Assembly (NCBI GenBank): GCA_045636385.1
Contig: JAZTXK010000069.1
Location: 1-18,849 of the forward strand
Reading direction: 5' to 3'
From: CAG-390 sp045636385
Lineage (GTDB): Bacteria > Bacillota > Clostridia > Oscillospirales > CAG-272
DNA length: 18,849 nucleotides
Below the pieces are notes generated by a model. It was not told the DNA's origin. It did not search any database and was given only the letters and a program-made list of their open reading frames with translations. The translations under genes were made by a program, and so were the position numbers. Of the stretch, positions 6,133-13,530 are shown piece after piece; position 1 is the stretch's first letter; each line of letters opens with the position of its first letter.

Positions 6133-7892
6133 GGAAGCGGAATGGGCGCTTGATTAGCCGATACGTATTTGCAGAAATCGTAGATCTTGTTGGTGAAGGT
6201 CATCTTGTAGCCTTCATTCCAAGCCTTTTGCCAGCCTTCGATATGGTCGCCGTGCTTTTCGATCATCTCGAAGTTACGCTTGCGGAGACCGTGGCCCGAC
6301 ATTGCGAGATATTTGTTCATCTTTATGACGAAATCGGAAAACTCCTTATCATCCTTGTTGAGCGACTTCCACTGCTGCATCACGGAGATTCCGTAATAAT
6401 AGATGAAGGATTCCTTTGAGCCCGTTGCCTCGGCGAGAAGGAAGATATCCGAGTTTTGGTTGAGCTGATCTGCGACCTTGCAGTCAAAGTGGATCTGCGC
6501 GCGACCGGCGAAGAGGAGCGCCGCCTCATACATTGTGGGAATGATACAGTCGGATGCTTTGCCGCCGTAGAGCAGGCGAAGCTCGCGCAGCTGCTCGTAA
6601 GTCCAATCATCGATCTGATCCGATGAGGGAAGACCGTTTTTGCCCGCCTTCGAGCTCCAGTCGGTGGTGCGCTTGAGCGAGGCATCGTGCATAAGCACCA
6701 TTATGTTGTCTTTTGTAAGGCGAATGTCGATCTCAATGACGTCCGCACCCATCATAATTGCACTGAGGATGCCGGGGATCGAGTTTTCGGGATAGTTCTG
6801 AACGTCTCCGCGGTGCGAATCGGCTGTCATTCTGCCGTTCGGTGCGGTCAGGGCGTACAGCTTTTCCTCGTAATCAAGCATCCACGCGGCAGGGGTGAAT
6901 TTATCCGCCCACACGGGAACGAAGGATTCGATGTTGAAGGCGAGCGAATCCGCGATCAGCTCGTGGTAGTTGCTCTTGTACTCAAAATCGCGGTCGAGGG
7001 TGGAGATCGTTCCGTCCTTGATCATGGATATGAACTTTTCAGCCGCCGACTGCGTTGCCAGAGGGCTTCCGCCGAAGAGGACGATCTTGCCGCCCTTGAT
7101 TCGGATCACGTAATCCATATAGCCGATGCCGTCGATAGCGGATTCGGCGCGGTCCGTCGAGCCGATAAGGATCTCTTTGTCCGATTTGTCGGGATCTTTT
7201 TCATCTGCCACGACCTTCGGCTTCGTGCCCGAAAGCTCCTCGAGCCTTTTGGCAAGCAGATTGGATGCGTTCCATACTCTGTCCGCCGCCTTTTGTCCGC
7301 AGATGATGGAGTATTCGTTTGCGATAACGGTGAGCGGCATGCCATCGCCCGTCAGACTCCACGTATAGGTAAAGCCTTCGGGAAATTCGAGTGTGTCGTC
7401 ACCAAGGTAGGTGTCGCTGAAATAGTTCAGCGCGGAAACGAGAGCCGCTTCCTCGGTGCCCCAGATGACGATCTTTCCGTTTACGGCTTTGATGACGTAG
7501 CCGTAGCCAAGATCCTTATATTCCTCGGCAAGCGCGCGTGTCTCGGCGCGGTTGGTGTTGCCGATAAGAACCTCACGGACGTCGGAGGCAGATTCAACGG
7601 TGTTGTTTTCCTTGTTATCGCGCGACCAGTCGCTTTCTATTTTGATAGTCACGCCGAATTTTTCCTCGATACTGCGGCGCAGATCGATCGTTTTTTTCAG
7701 CGCATCGTTTCCGATGACGTCGGCGCGGATAAAGGCATAATCGCACGCACCGGGCGAGGCGACTGTATAAATTTCAGCGACCTGCTCGGTTTCTGCAGTG
7801 GTTTCTGCGGGGTTCTCGGCGCCCTCGCCCGAGCAGGACGAGAGGAGAAGAAGCGCCGCAGCGGTAAGTGTCAAAAATTTGAGAAGCTTCAT
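6129..7892 (-). CDS. Glycerophosphodiester phosphodiesterase domain lipoprotein (long paralogue)
   Basis: 587-aa lipoprotein with lipobox LLSSC (Cys20), then a short low-complexity linker rich in E, T and A. It carries two copies of the N-terminal module found once in the neighbouring paralogue: about 40-165, with VLIGNTNRAE, and about 185-295, with ILIGSTDRAES. A GDPD domain follows with His360-Arg361, PENS, Glu387, Asp389 and His402. From residue ~310 to the common C-terminal APIPLP/EPIPLP the two proteins align closely, so they arose by duplication with gain or loss of one module. Its ATG shares one base with the TGA of the upstream isomerase gene (TGATG) and its TGA overlaps the next ATG, so the three genes form one translational unit. 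It probably acts at the cell surface on a phosphodiester-containing carbohydrate (inference). Confidence 0.87.
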   Translation of the reverse strand: MKLLKFLTLTAAALLLLSSCSGEGAENPAETTAETEQVAEIYTVASPGACDYAFIRADVIGNDALKKTIDLRRSIEEKFGVTIKIESDWSRDNKENNTVESASDVREVLIGNTNRAETRALAEEYKDLGYGYVIKAVNGKIVIWGTEEAALVSALNYFSDTYLGDDTLEFPEGFTYTWSLTGDGMPLTVIANEYSIICGQKAADRVWNASNLLAKRLEELSGTKPKVVADEKDPDKSDKEILIGSTDRAESAIDGIGYMDYVIRIKGGKIVLFGGSPLATQSAAEKFISMIKDGTISTLDRDFEYKSNYHELIADSLAFNIESFVPVWADKFTPAAWMLDYEEKLYALTAPNGRMTADSHRGDVQNYPENSIPGILSAIMMGADVIEIDIRLTKDNIMVLMHDASLKRTTDWSSKAGKNGLPSSDQIDDWTYEQLRELRLLYGGKASDCIIPTMYEAALLFAGRAQIHFDCKVADQLNQNSDIFLLAEATGSKESFIYYYGISVMQQWKSLNKDDKEFSDFVIKMNKYLAMSGHGLRKRNFEMIEKHGDHIEGWQKAWNEGYKMTFTNKIYDFCKYVSANQAPIPLP

Positions 7893-8704
7893 CAGAGGAT
7901 AGACTTAACGTATTCGATGCTCTTCTTAGCGCACTCCATGGGGGTAAGACCCATCGAGGGCTTATCCTGCTCAACGACTACCCATTCTGCGCCCGAAGCG
8001 ATTGCGGACTCAACGATAGCGGGGAAGTTCTGAATACCGCTTCCAACGGGGCGGAACTCAAAGCCGGAGGGACGCGCGGGAGCCTTCTTGTCGATACCGA
8101 TGAGCTCGTACATATCCTCGCTCTTCTCGCCGAAGAAGTCCTTGAGGTGAACGACGGGGCATCTGCCTGCGTACTTCTTGATGTACTCGGAGGGGTTCTC
8201 GCCGCCGACGTTGACCCAGCAGGTGTCAAGCTCGGTCTTAAGAAGGTCTGCGGGAACTCTCTCGTAGAGGATATCGAGGGCGTACTTGCCGTCGATGGTC
8301 ATAAATTCGAAATCGTGGTTGTGGTAAAGAAGCTGAATGCCGAGAGCCTTTGCAGCCTTGCCGAGAACCTCGATGAAATCAACGACGTAGTCGAAGTTTG
8401 CGTTGTCGGGTCTGTGCTCGGGGTTGAGGTAGGGAACTGCAACGTACTTGCAGCCGATCTTTGCGTAGTCTGCAAGAAGGCCGTAGGGGTTCTTGAGCAT
8501 GTCAACGAAGGGAACGTGAGCCGAAATCGGAACGAGACCGATCTCATCGCACATAGCGCGGATGTCCTCGGGGGAGTTGCCGTAAAGACCTGCGAACTCA
8601 ACGCCGTCGTAGCCCATCTCCTTAATCTTTTCAAGCGTGCCGCGAAGGTCGGCAGCAGCGTCATCTCTTACGGAATAAACCTGAATAGCAACAGGAAGCT
8701 TCAT
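7892..8704 (-). CDS. Sugar phosphate isomerase/epimerase (TIM-barrel, xylose isomerase-like)
   Basis: 270-aa cytoplasmic enzyme of the AP-endonuclease-2/xylose-isomerase-like TIM barrel family. Motifs run in the expected order: QVYSVRD at the first strand, GYDGVEFAG with Glu36, SAHVPF with His63, LLYHNHDFEF with His128 and His130, ELDTCWVNVGG with Glu158 and Asp160, VVHLKDF with His186, and VVVEQD with Glu245. The Glu/Asp/His set matches the family's divalent-metal site. Length is normal. The start is set by an AGGAGA Shine-Dalgarno at about 8711-8716. It is the first gene of a four-gene unit read from the activator-type promoter at 8764-8835 and is coupled to the lipoproteins behind it. The exact sugar or inositol substrate cannot be read from the sequence. 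Confidence 0.9.
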   Translation of the reverse strand: MKLPVAIQVYSVRDDAAADLRGTLEKIKEMGYDGVEFAGLYGNSPEDIRAMCDEIGLVPISAHVPFVDMLKNPYGLLADYAKIGCKYVAVPYLNPEHRPDNANFDYVVDFIEVLGKAAKALGIQLLYHNHDFEFMTIDGKYALDILYERVPADLLKTELDTCWVNVGGENPSEYIKKYAGRCPVVHLKDFFGEKSEDMYELIGIDKKAPARPSGFEFRPVGSGIQNFPAIVESAIASGAEWVVVEQDKPSMGLTPMECAKKSIEYVKSIL

Positions 8705-8763
8705 TTTTTGTTCTCCTTTTGAGTTAAAAATAAATTTTTATTATAATATAATAATACAAATTA

Positions 8764-8792
8764 AGTATAAGACAAAAAGTGTTAAAATACAA
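8764..8792 (-). promoter_or_regulatory. Promoter of the isomerase-GDPD operon, weak -35
   Basis: On the minus strand a -10 box TATACT (8764-8769) lies 17 bp from a poor -35 TTGTAT (8787-8792). Expected transcription start is near 8757, giving a ~50-nt leader with the AGGAGA ribosome-binding site. The weak -35 abuts the direct-repeat operator at 8793-8835, typical of activator-dependent promoters. Confidence 0.6.
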
Positions 8793-8835
8793 GTCAAAAG
8801 ATGCTATTTGATAGACAAAAGTTGCTATTTTGATA
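8793..8835 (-). promoter_or_regulatory. Direct-repeat operator, ~21-bp period, likely AraC-type activator site
   Basis: Two direct repeats on the minus strand read TATCAAAATAGCAACTTTTG.. (8814-8835) and TATCAAATAGCATCTTTTGA.. (8793-8813). The core ATAGCA(A/T)CTTTTG(T/A)CT recurs with exactly 21-bp spacing, two helical turns, ending right at the -35 box. A weaker third copy (TTAACACTTTTTGTCT, 8771-8786) sits inside the spacer. Tandem same-strand sites at this spacing next to a poor -35 are characteristic of AraC/XylS-family activators (family knowledge). No regulator gene is present in the window, so the protein is unidentified. Confidence 0.65.
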
Positions 8836-8853
8836 CTATCGGAGGGAGGAAAA

Positions 8854-9123
8854 GTTGTTAGTTGATAGTTACTGGTTGTTAGTTGCTGGTTGAAGGTAAA
8901 TTTTCGCTTTGCGAAAATTTTATACTGATAATTTTGTGCTGTGTTGATGATACTTCGCGTAGTGAAAGAACGAAGCTTGCAAATTAAAAGATTCTCGGCT
9001 ATTGTGAATCGAGCTTCACAATAGCCGAGAAAGGTTTATATTCGTAATAAAATATCCGATTTTCGAGCAAAGCGAGAAAATCTTCCATCTACCGGCAACT
9101 AGTAACTAGTAACTAACGACTAA
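8854..9123. mobile_element. Composite element B: inverted heptamer arrays with asymmetric end hairpins, no gene
   Basis: 270-bp non-coding element. The left end is six heptamers of the GTTGTTA/GTTGATA/GTTACTG type (8854-8895), then GTA and a perfect hairpin AAATTTTCGC/GCGAAAATTT with TTT loop (8898-8920). The right end is a hairpin GATTTTC/GAGAAAATC (9058-9082) with a GA/GA mismatch and AAA loop, then four inverted heptamers (CAACTAG, TAACTAG, TAACTAA, CGACTAA; 9096-9123). The interior has a long perfect stem (8992-9031) and nothing coding. The last heptamer supplies the TAG stop (9120-9122) of the permease gene. No target-site duplication was found. End structure matches element C at 13062-13968, so B looks like its empty, MITE-like relative. 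Confidence 0.7.
8992..9031 (-). terminator. Long stem-loop, probable terminator of the cca operon
   Basis: A perfect 17-bp inverted repeat (8992-9008 with 9015-9031; core CTCGGCTATTGTGAA) with a 6-nt loop lies about 90 bp past the permease stop. On the minus strand it is followed by AATCTTTTAATTT, a modest U-rich tail. It sits in the middle of repeat element B, so it may belong to the element rather than to the operon. Confidence 0.5.
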
Positions 9124-10352
9124 TCCTTCTTCTTTCCCGTAGAACGCTTCTTCGCCTTGGGCTTTTTCTTGAAGGGCTTGCTGATCCATACGCCCGCGGC
9201 GTCTACGCCCTTGGTGATAGCCTCGCTGAGCGGGTCGCTTTCCTCGGGCTCGGGCTCGACGGACTTATAAACGGTGATGACGCCCGAAGCGTTCAGGCTC
9301 TGGAAGAGCGCGATCATTACGGGGAGCAGCAGAATTCCGACACCGCCGTAGATGAAGTTACCCGCGAGCATCGCAAAAAGAGTGAGGAAGGGGTGCATTC
9401 CGACGCTGTCGCCGACGATCTTCGGCTCGATGATCTGTCTTACTACGCAGAGGATCGCCCAGAGAATGAAAAGACCGATTCCCGCGCCGACGCTGCCTGT
9501 GATGAAGCATATAATTGCCCACGGAACGATAACGAGTCCCGAGCCGACGATGGGAAGAATATCGAAAACCGAGATCAGCACGGAGATAAGCGCCGCGTGC
9601 TTGAAGCCGATTATCGTAAGTCCCAGGAATATCTCCGCGAAGGTGATAAGCATTATCAGCGAGTAGGAGACGAGATATTTTTTGAGAACGCGGCCGAGAT
9701 GCGCCTTGATGTTATGTAAGAGCTTGTTGCTCTTGTCCGAAAGCTGTCTTGTGATAAAGGCGCCGATCGAATCGTAGTCAACGAGAAGGAAGATCGTCGC
9801 GACGATCATTATGACGATATTGAGCAGGAAGGAGGGCACGGAGACCGCAAAGTCGGTCAGCTTACCGACGACGGAGCCCGAGACGCTCATAACCGTGCTT
9901 CCGAGCGAGGAAAGGAGCGAGTTTGCGGTAGCATCGAAGTCGATTGCCATTTCGGGGTCGAGGTTATAGATCATTTCCTGGATCTCGTCAAAGAGGTTGA
10001 CGAGGAAGGGGCGCACCTGAGATTGGAAGAAGGCGGGAAGATCCTTTATCCTTTCGGACGCAAAGGCGGCGATCTCGACAAGCAGCCATATCACGATCAC
10101 GCCGATCGTGCCGTAAAAAAGTATTACGAGGATGACGGAGAGTATTCTTTTGTTGATCTTCAGCTTACTGTTGAGCAGCCTTACGAGGGGCAGAAGCAGG
10201 ACCGTCACGATATAGGCGACGACGAAGGGGAAGAGCGCGGGGAGCGCGTATCTGACGAGTACGATGCTCATCGCGAAAATAAGAGCGAAAAAGGCAAAGT
10301 TAATTAAAAACCTCTTGCGTTTTACGGTAGGGGAATGTTCGGGATTCTGCAT
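9120..10352 (-). CDS. AI-2E family transporter / YtvI-like permease
   Basis: 410-aa polytopic membrane protein. Hydrophobic segments occur at about 15-35, 38-57 and 68-92. A long outside-facing segment (about 95-160) follows, then more helices at about 165-190, 215-240, 245-290 and 300-350. This is the layout of the AI-2E/PerM/YtvI family, whose members include exporters and sporulation proteins; autoinducer transport should not be assumed. The C-terminus is a lysine-rich tail (KKPKAKKRSTGKKKD). The ATG follows an AAGGAGT Shine-Dalgarno 18 bp after the DUF1508 gene. The TAG stop lies inside a heptamer of repeat element B, so insertion may have reset the end of the protein. It is the last gene of the cca-hydrolase-DUF1508 set. 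Confidence 0.88.
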   Translation of the reverse strand: MQNPEHSPTVKRKRFLINFAFFALIFAMSIVLVRYALPALFPFVVAYIVTVLLLPLVRLLNSKLKINKRILSVILVILFYGTIGVIVIWLLVEIAAFASERIKDLPAFFQSQVRPFLVNLFDEIQEMIYNLDPEMAIDFDATANSLLSSLGSTVMSVSGSVVGKLTDFAVSVPSFLLNIVIMIVATIFLLVDYDSIGAFITRQLSDKSNKLLHNIKAHLGRVLKKYLVSYSLIMLITFAEIFLGLTIIGFKHAALISVLISVFDILPIVGSGLVIVPWAIICFITGSVGAGIGLFILWAILCVVRQIIEPKIVGDSVGMHPFLTLFAMLAGNFIYGGVGILLLPVMIALFQSLNASGVITVYKSVEPEPEESDPLSEAITKGVDAAGVWISKPFKKKPKAKKRSTGKKKD

Positions 10353-10370
10353 TTTGTACTCCTTAAGATT

Positions 10371-10751
10371 TTATTGATCGCGCACCTGTGCGTAGCGCGC
10401 GTATTTTTGTATCGATTTGAAAACGTCAAGCGCGGCGGCGGGGGTTGCAAGATCGGGGCTTTTGCCGACGCATTTGCCGTTCTTTGCGTAGAGCGAGACG
10501 GTGTAAACACCGCGCCCGCGGCGCTCGGCTTTGAATTTAGGGTAACCGAGTGGCTCGGTGGGTGTGCCGAGACAGCCGACGGTGTCTTCGAGCGGGCTGT
10601 CGCATATAATGCGCAGCGAGGCGATCGATGCGCGGCAGAGATGCGCCGTGCTTCGCTCGCCGCCGCGAAGCAGAAGCCGCGTTTCGGTCGAACGAAATTC
10701 GTAGTAAAAGCGTCCGTCAAAGGTGCGCTTGATCTCGTAAAAGGCACTCAT
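10371..10751 (-). CDS. Tandem DUF1508 (YegP-like) domain protein
   Basis: 126-aa protein with two copies of a ~50-residue module. The first is YEIKRTFDGRFYYEFRSTETRLLL followed by an ASIASLR helix (about 5-48). The second is FKAERRGRGVYTVSLYAKNGKCVG followed by an AALDVFKSIQKYA helix (about 73-119). The strand-strand-NG-turn-helix pattern fits DUF1508, as in YegP; the first copy is the more divergent. Biochemical function is unknown. Its ATG overlaps the TGA of the hydrolase gene by 4 nt (ATGA). It was assigned from motif pattern only, so the family call is moderately certain. Confidence 0.65.
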   Translation of the reverse strand: MSAFYEIKRTFDGRFYYEFRSTETRLLLRGGERSTAHLCRASIASLRIICDSPLEDTVGCLGTPTEPLGYPKFKAERRGRGVYTVSLYAKNGKCVGKSPDLATPAAALDVFKSIQKYARYAQVRDQ

Positions 10752-11722
10752 ATCTCGCCCTCGGAGAAGGTTTCGGTTTCCTCAAAGGGTAGCTCGTCGA
10801 GAACCTCACCGATCCACCCGTCGATCAGGGCGTAGGTGTCCGCGCGGTTGGTTTCGTTAAGAACCTCGTGTCGCGCGCCCGGGATAAGTACGGTTTTAAG
10901 CTTTTGAGCACCGGCGTGCGCAAGCGCACCTGCCACGGCGCAAACGCCACGGCCGTAAGAGCCGACGGGGTCGTCCTCTCCGCTGATAAGCAGTATCGGC
11001 AGATCGGTCGGGACCTTCGTTGCCCAATCCTCGAAGCTGACCGCCTCAAGCATACGGAAGAGATCGCGGTAGCCCGAAACGGTGAATATGTAATTGCAGT
11101 ATTTGTCGTTATTATATTTTTCCACAACGCCACGGTCGCGCGTCAGCCAATCGGTGCGGTCTGCACCCTTGCCGCAACGCTTGAGGTAGCCCGCCTGCTG
11201 GATCGAACGGAGAAGCTTGCTTCTGTGTCGGTCGCCGCGGAAGAGGGCGATAAGGCTTGCAAGCGCAATGCCCGCGCCCGTCGGCGCACCGGGACCGCCC
11301 GTTCCCATAACGATCGCGCCCGCGAGATTTTCGGCGTATTTCGTAAGATAGATGCGGCAAAGGAAGGAGCCCATCGAGTGGCCGAGGAGAATAAGGGGCT
11401 TGCCCGCATAGCGCTCGAGAAGAAGCTTTGACATGGTTTTCAGTCCCTCAAGAGCGAGATCAACGCCGTTTTCCTTTGCAAAATAGCCGAAATCGGCGTC
11501 CGTCGCGGCACTTTCGCCGTGACCGGGGTGATCGTTGCCCGCGAGGACGATGCCCTGCGAGCAAAGATGCTCGGCGTATTCCTCGTATCTGCCGACGTAC
11601 TCGCACATTCCGTGCGAAACCTGCACGACGGCACGTATTTCGTCAATTCCGCCCTCGGGCTCGTAGATACGGTAAGCAAGAGTGCCGCCCGAATATTCAA
11701 ATCTATCCTTGATAAGCTTCAT
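10748..11722 (-). CDS. Alpha/beta hydrolase, monoacylglycerol lipase/S33-like
   Basis: 324-aa cytoplasmic hydrolase of the serine-aminopeptidase S33/monoacylglycerol-lipase group. Visible are QVSHGMCEYVGRYEEYA (oxyanion HG near 37-38), NDHPGHGESA, the nucleophile elbow LGHSMGSF with Ser116, SGEDDPVG with the acid near Asp251, and PGARHEVLNE with His285. The HGM-E-RY and D-x-x-GHGxS pattern is diagnostic of lysophospholipase/MGL-like enzymes. Expected activity is hydrolysis of mono- or lysolipid esters. It starts 2 bp after the cca stop and overlaps the DUF1508 start by 4 nt, so the genes are co-translated. Confidence 0.9.
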   Translation of the reverse strand: MKLIKDRFEYSGGTLAYRIYEPEGGIDEIRAVVQVSHGMCEYVGRYEEYAEHLCSQGIVLAGNDHPGHGESAATDADFGYFAKENGVDLALEGLKTMSKLLLERYAGKPLILLGHSMGSFLCRIYLTKYAENLAGAIVMGTGGPGAPTGAGIALASLIALFRGDRHRSKLLRSIQQAGYLKRCGKGADRTDWLTRDRGVVEKYNNDKYCNYIFTVSGYRDLFRMLEAVSFEDWATKVPTDLPILLISGEDDPVGSYGRGVCAVAGALAHAGAQKLKTVLIPGARHEVLNETNRADTYALIDGWIGEVLDELPFEETETFSEGEI

Positions 11723-11724
11723 TT

Positions 11725-13041
11725 TTACCTCATCATATCGCGCACGAGCGGAAGAAGATTTTCGCGCGTGTTGAAATTGGGATTTGCAAGCACCGCCGCA
11801 AGCAGCTCGGAGAGAACCTCACCGATCCTCGCTCCCGGCGCAACACCGCAATCAAGCAGATCGCGGCCGCTGACGGCGAGGTCTGATACACTCATCGGCT
11901 CACCCTTTTCGGCGGATTCGTAAAGATTGCGAGCCGCCGCCATCGCGCTCTCTCCCGAAAACAGTACCTCGCCTCTCGCCCCCGCAGAAAGCAGGATGAA
12001 ATAGGCGAATTTCGGGGTGATCTTTCCCGTAATGCCCGAAGCGTAGGTGCGAACCGTTGCGGGATCTCCGCGCTTGGGAAGGACACCCGAAGCGCAAGCC
12101 GTTGCGATCGCCGAAAGCTCCGTGCTCATTTTCAGCTTCTTCGGGATTTCGGTTGCGAGTGCTTTGTCGCTGTCGCGCAGAAGCATTCCGAGACGGAGTG
12201 CCGCAAGATGCGCACGCGCCGAGATGAATCCGAGCGCCGCAGCCTCGTCTCTTTCTTTTTTCAGATAAAGCCCCGCGGGGAAATTTTCGGGAATGAAATC
12301 CACCGCGCGGAAAGCGTTTTCCGCAAGCGTTTCGAAATACGCAGAGGGCATAATTTCGTTCAGTACGTTAGTCGAATGCATCAGAGCGAGCGAATGCGAC
12401 GGTCTTTCCGCAGAAAGCAGACCGAGCACCTCGCTTCCGATGCGTTCCGCGCTGACGGCGGAGAGCCTTTTCCGCTCGCTTTTCGCCGCCGCGAGAGTTT
12501 TTTCTTCAATTTCAAAGCCAAGCCGCGCGGCAAAGCGGAATCCGCGAAGGATTCGGAGGGAATCCTCGGTAAATCTGCGGACGGGATCACCGACGGCTCG
12601 GATGACGCCGAGCTTAAGGTCATCTGCGCCGCCAAAGGGATCGCAAAGTCCCCGTGTGGGTGAATACGCCATCGCGTTGACGGTAAAATCGCGCCGCGCG
12701 AGGTCTTCGGTAATATTTTTCGTAAATTCCACCGAATCGGGCCGCCGCCCGTCGGTGTAGTCGCCGTCAACGCGGTAGGTGGTGATCTCGAGGGGAGTTC
12801 CATCAACCACAACGGTCACCGTGCCGTGCTTCTCGCCCGTCAGAATCGTGTGGAAGTCGGCAAATACGGTCTTTATTTCATCGGGCGCCGCCGAGGTAGT
12901 GATATCGTAATCGTGAAGCGCGCGGGAAAGCATAGCATCGCGCACCGCCCCACCGACGACATAGGCCTCGAATCCGCAGGATTCGAGCCGGGAGATCGCA
13001 AGAGCAACCGCGGACGGAAGAGTCATATTGAATTGTGGCAT
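11725..13041 (-). CDS. cca: CCA tRNA nucleotidyltransferase
   Basis: 438-aa CCA-adding enzyme of the class II nucleotidyltransferase/poly(A) polymerase family, which restores the 3' CCA of tRNAs. The head domain has YVVGGAVRDAML (27-38) and the catalytic HDYDITT with Asp44 and Asp46. RRDFTVNAMAY (116-126) and DPVRRFTEDSLRILRGFRFAARLGF (152-176) are the nucleotide-binding neck motifs. The C-terminal half is helical without an HD motif. The ATG follows an AAAGGAGCG ribosome-binding site. The 5' region is unusual: the heptamer array of element C begins only about 4 bp upstream of that site, so the native promoter is displaced or lies inside the element. It is the first gene of a four-gene operon. 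CCA-adding versus A-adding activity cannot be settled by eye. Confidence 0.93.
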   Translation of the reverse strand: MPQFNMTLPSAVALAISRLESCGFEAYVVGGAVRDAMLSRALHDYDITTSAAPDEIKTVFADFHTILTGEKHGTVTVVVDGTPLEITTYRVDGDYTDGRRPDSVEFTKNITEDLARRDFTVNAMAYSPTRGLCDPFGGADDLKLGVIRAVGDPVRRFTEDSLRILRGFRFAARLGFEIEEKTLAAAKSERKRLSAVSAERIGSEVLGLLSAERPSHSLALMHSTNVLNEIMPSAYFETLAENAFRAVDFIPENFPAGLYLKKERDEAAALGFISARAHLAALRLGMLLRDSDKALATEIPKKLKMSTELSAIATACASGVLPKRGDPATVRTYASGITGKITPKFAYFILLSAGARGEVLFSGESAMAAARNLYESAEKGEPMSVSDLAVSGRDLLDCGVAPGARIGEVLSELLAAVLANPNFNTRENLLPLVRDMMR

Positions 13042-13127
13042 GCGGACGCTCCTTTCTTTTTAGGGCAGAGGGAAGAGGGCAGAGGGCAGAGGTAAGGTAA
13101 TTTTTTCGCTGAAGCGAAAAAATATTT

Positions 13128-13279
13128 TTAATCTTTATTTTGGGTGTTGCAGATGGTAACTAAAATTGATATTATTTCATTGATGTCGGAGTATAAGCTT
13201 GAAAATTCTTTTTCACTCAGATAATCGGTTACATTAAGCAGTCGTATCCAATATTCTGTTTCGCTTGCTTCTTTTAAGG
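13128..13279 (-). pseudogene. Truncated copy 1 of the four-helix-bundle gene (3' end only)
   Basis: Reproduces codons 68 to stop of the intact gene at 13531-13881 with three base differences: Ala to Val, Leu to Ser, and one silent AGC/AGT. It has no start. Homology ends abruptly at CTTTTAAGG (13279), after which the sequence runs into TAAGAGGGCAGAGG, a heptamer remnant. AAGG occurs on both sides of the joint, suggesting recombination at microhomology. No independent expression is expected. Confidence 0.85.
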
Positions 13280-13329
13280 TAAGAGGGCAGAGGTAAGGTA
13301 ATTTTTCGCTGAAGCGAAAAATGTTTTTA

Positions 13330-13481
13330 TTAGTCTTGTTTTTTGGTGTTGCAGATAGTGACTAAGATCGATATTATCTCGTTGATGTCGGAGTATAAGC
13401 TTAAAAATTCTTTTTCGCTCAAATAATCAGTTTCATTAAGCAATCGTATCCAACATTCTGTTTCGCTTGCTTCTTTTAAGG
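13330..13481 (-). pseudogene. Truncated copy 2 of the four-helix-bundle gene, from a diverged paralogue
   Basis: Covers the same codons (68 to stop) and breaks at the same base as copy 1, but is more divergent. Against the intact gene I count ten silent codon changes and five replacements (Tyr to Cys, Ala to Glu, and Q-N-K to K-K-Q before the last Asp), with the frame and stop intact. That pattern indicates descent from a separately evolving functional paralogue rather than decay of a local duplicate. Confidence 0.85.
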
Positions 13482-13530
13482 TAAGAGGGCAGATGGAAGG
13501 TAATTTTTTCGCTGAAGCGAAAAAATATTT

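Noticed and set aside
6687..8033. 448-aa plus-strand ORF opposite the long GDPD gene
   Set aside because: Antisense to a clearly coding minus-strand gene with catalytic motifs; composition is that of a complementary-strand shadow and no family features are visible.
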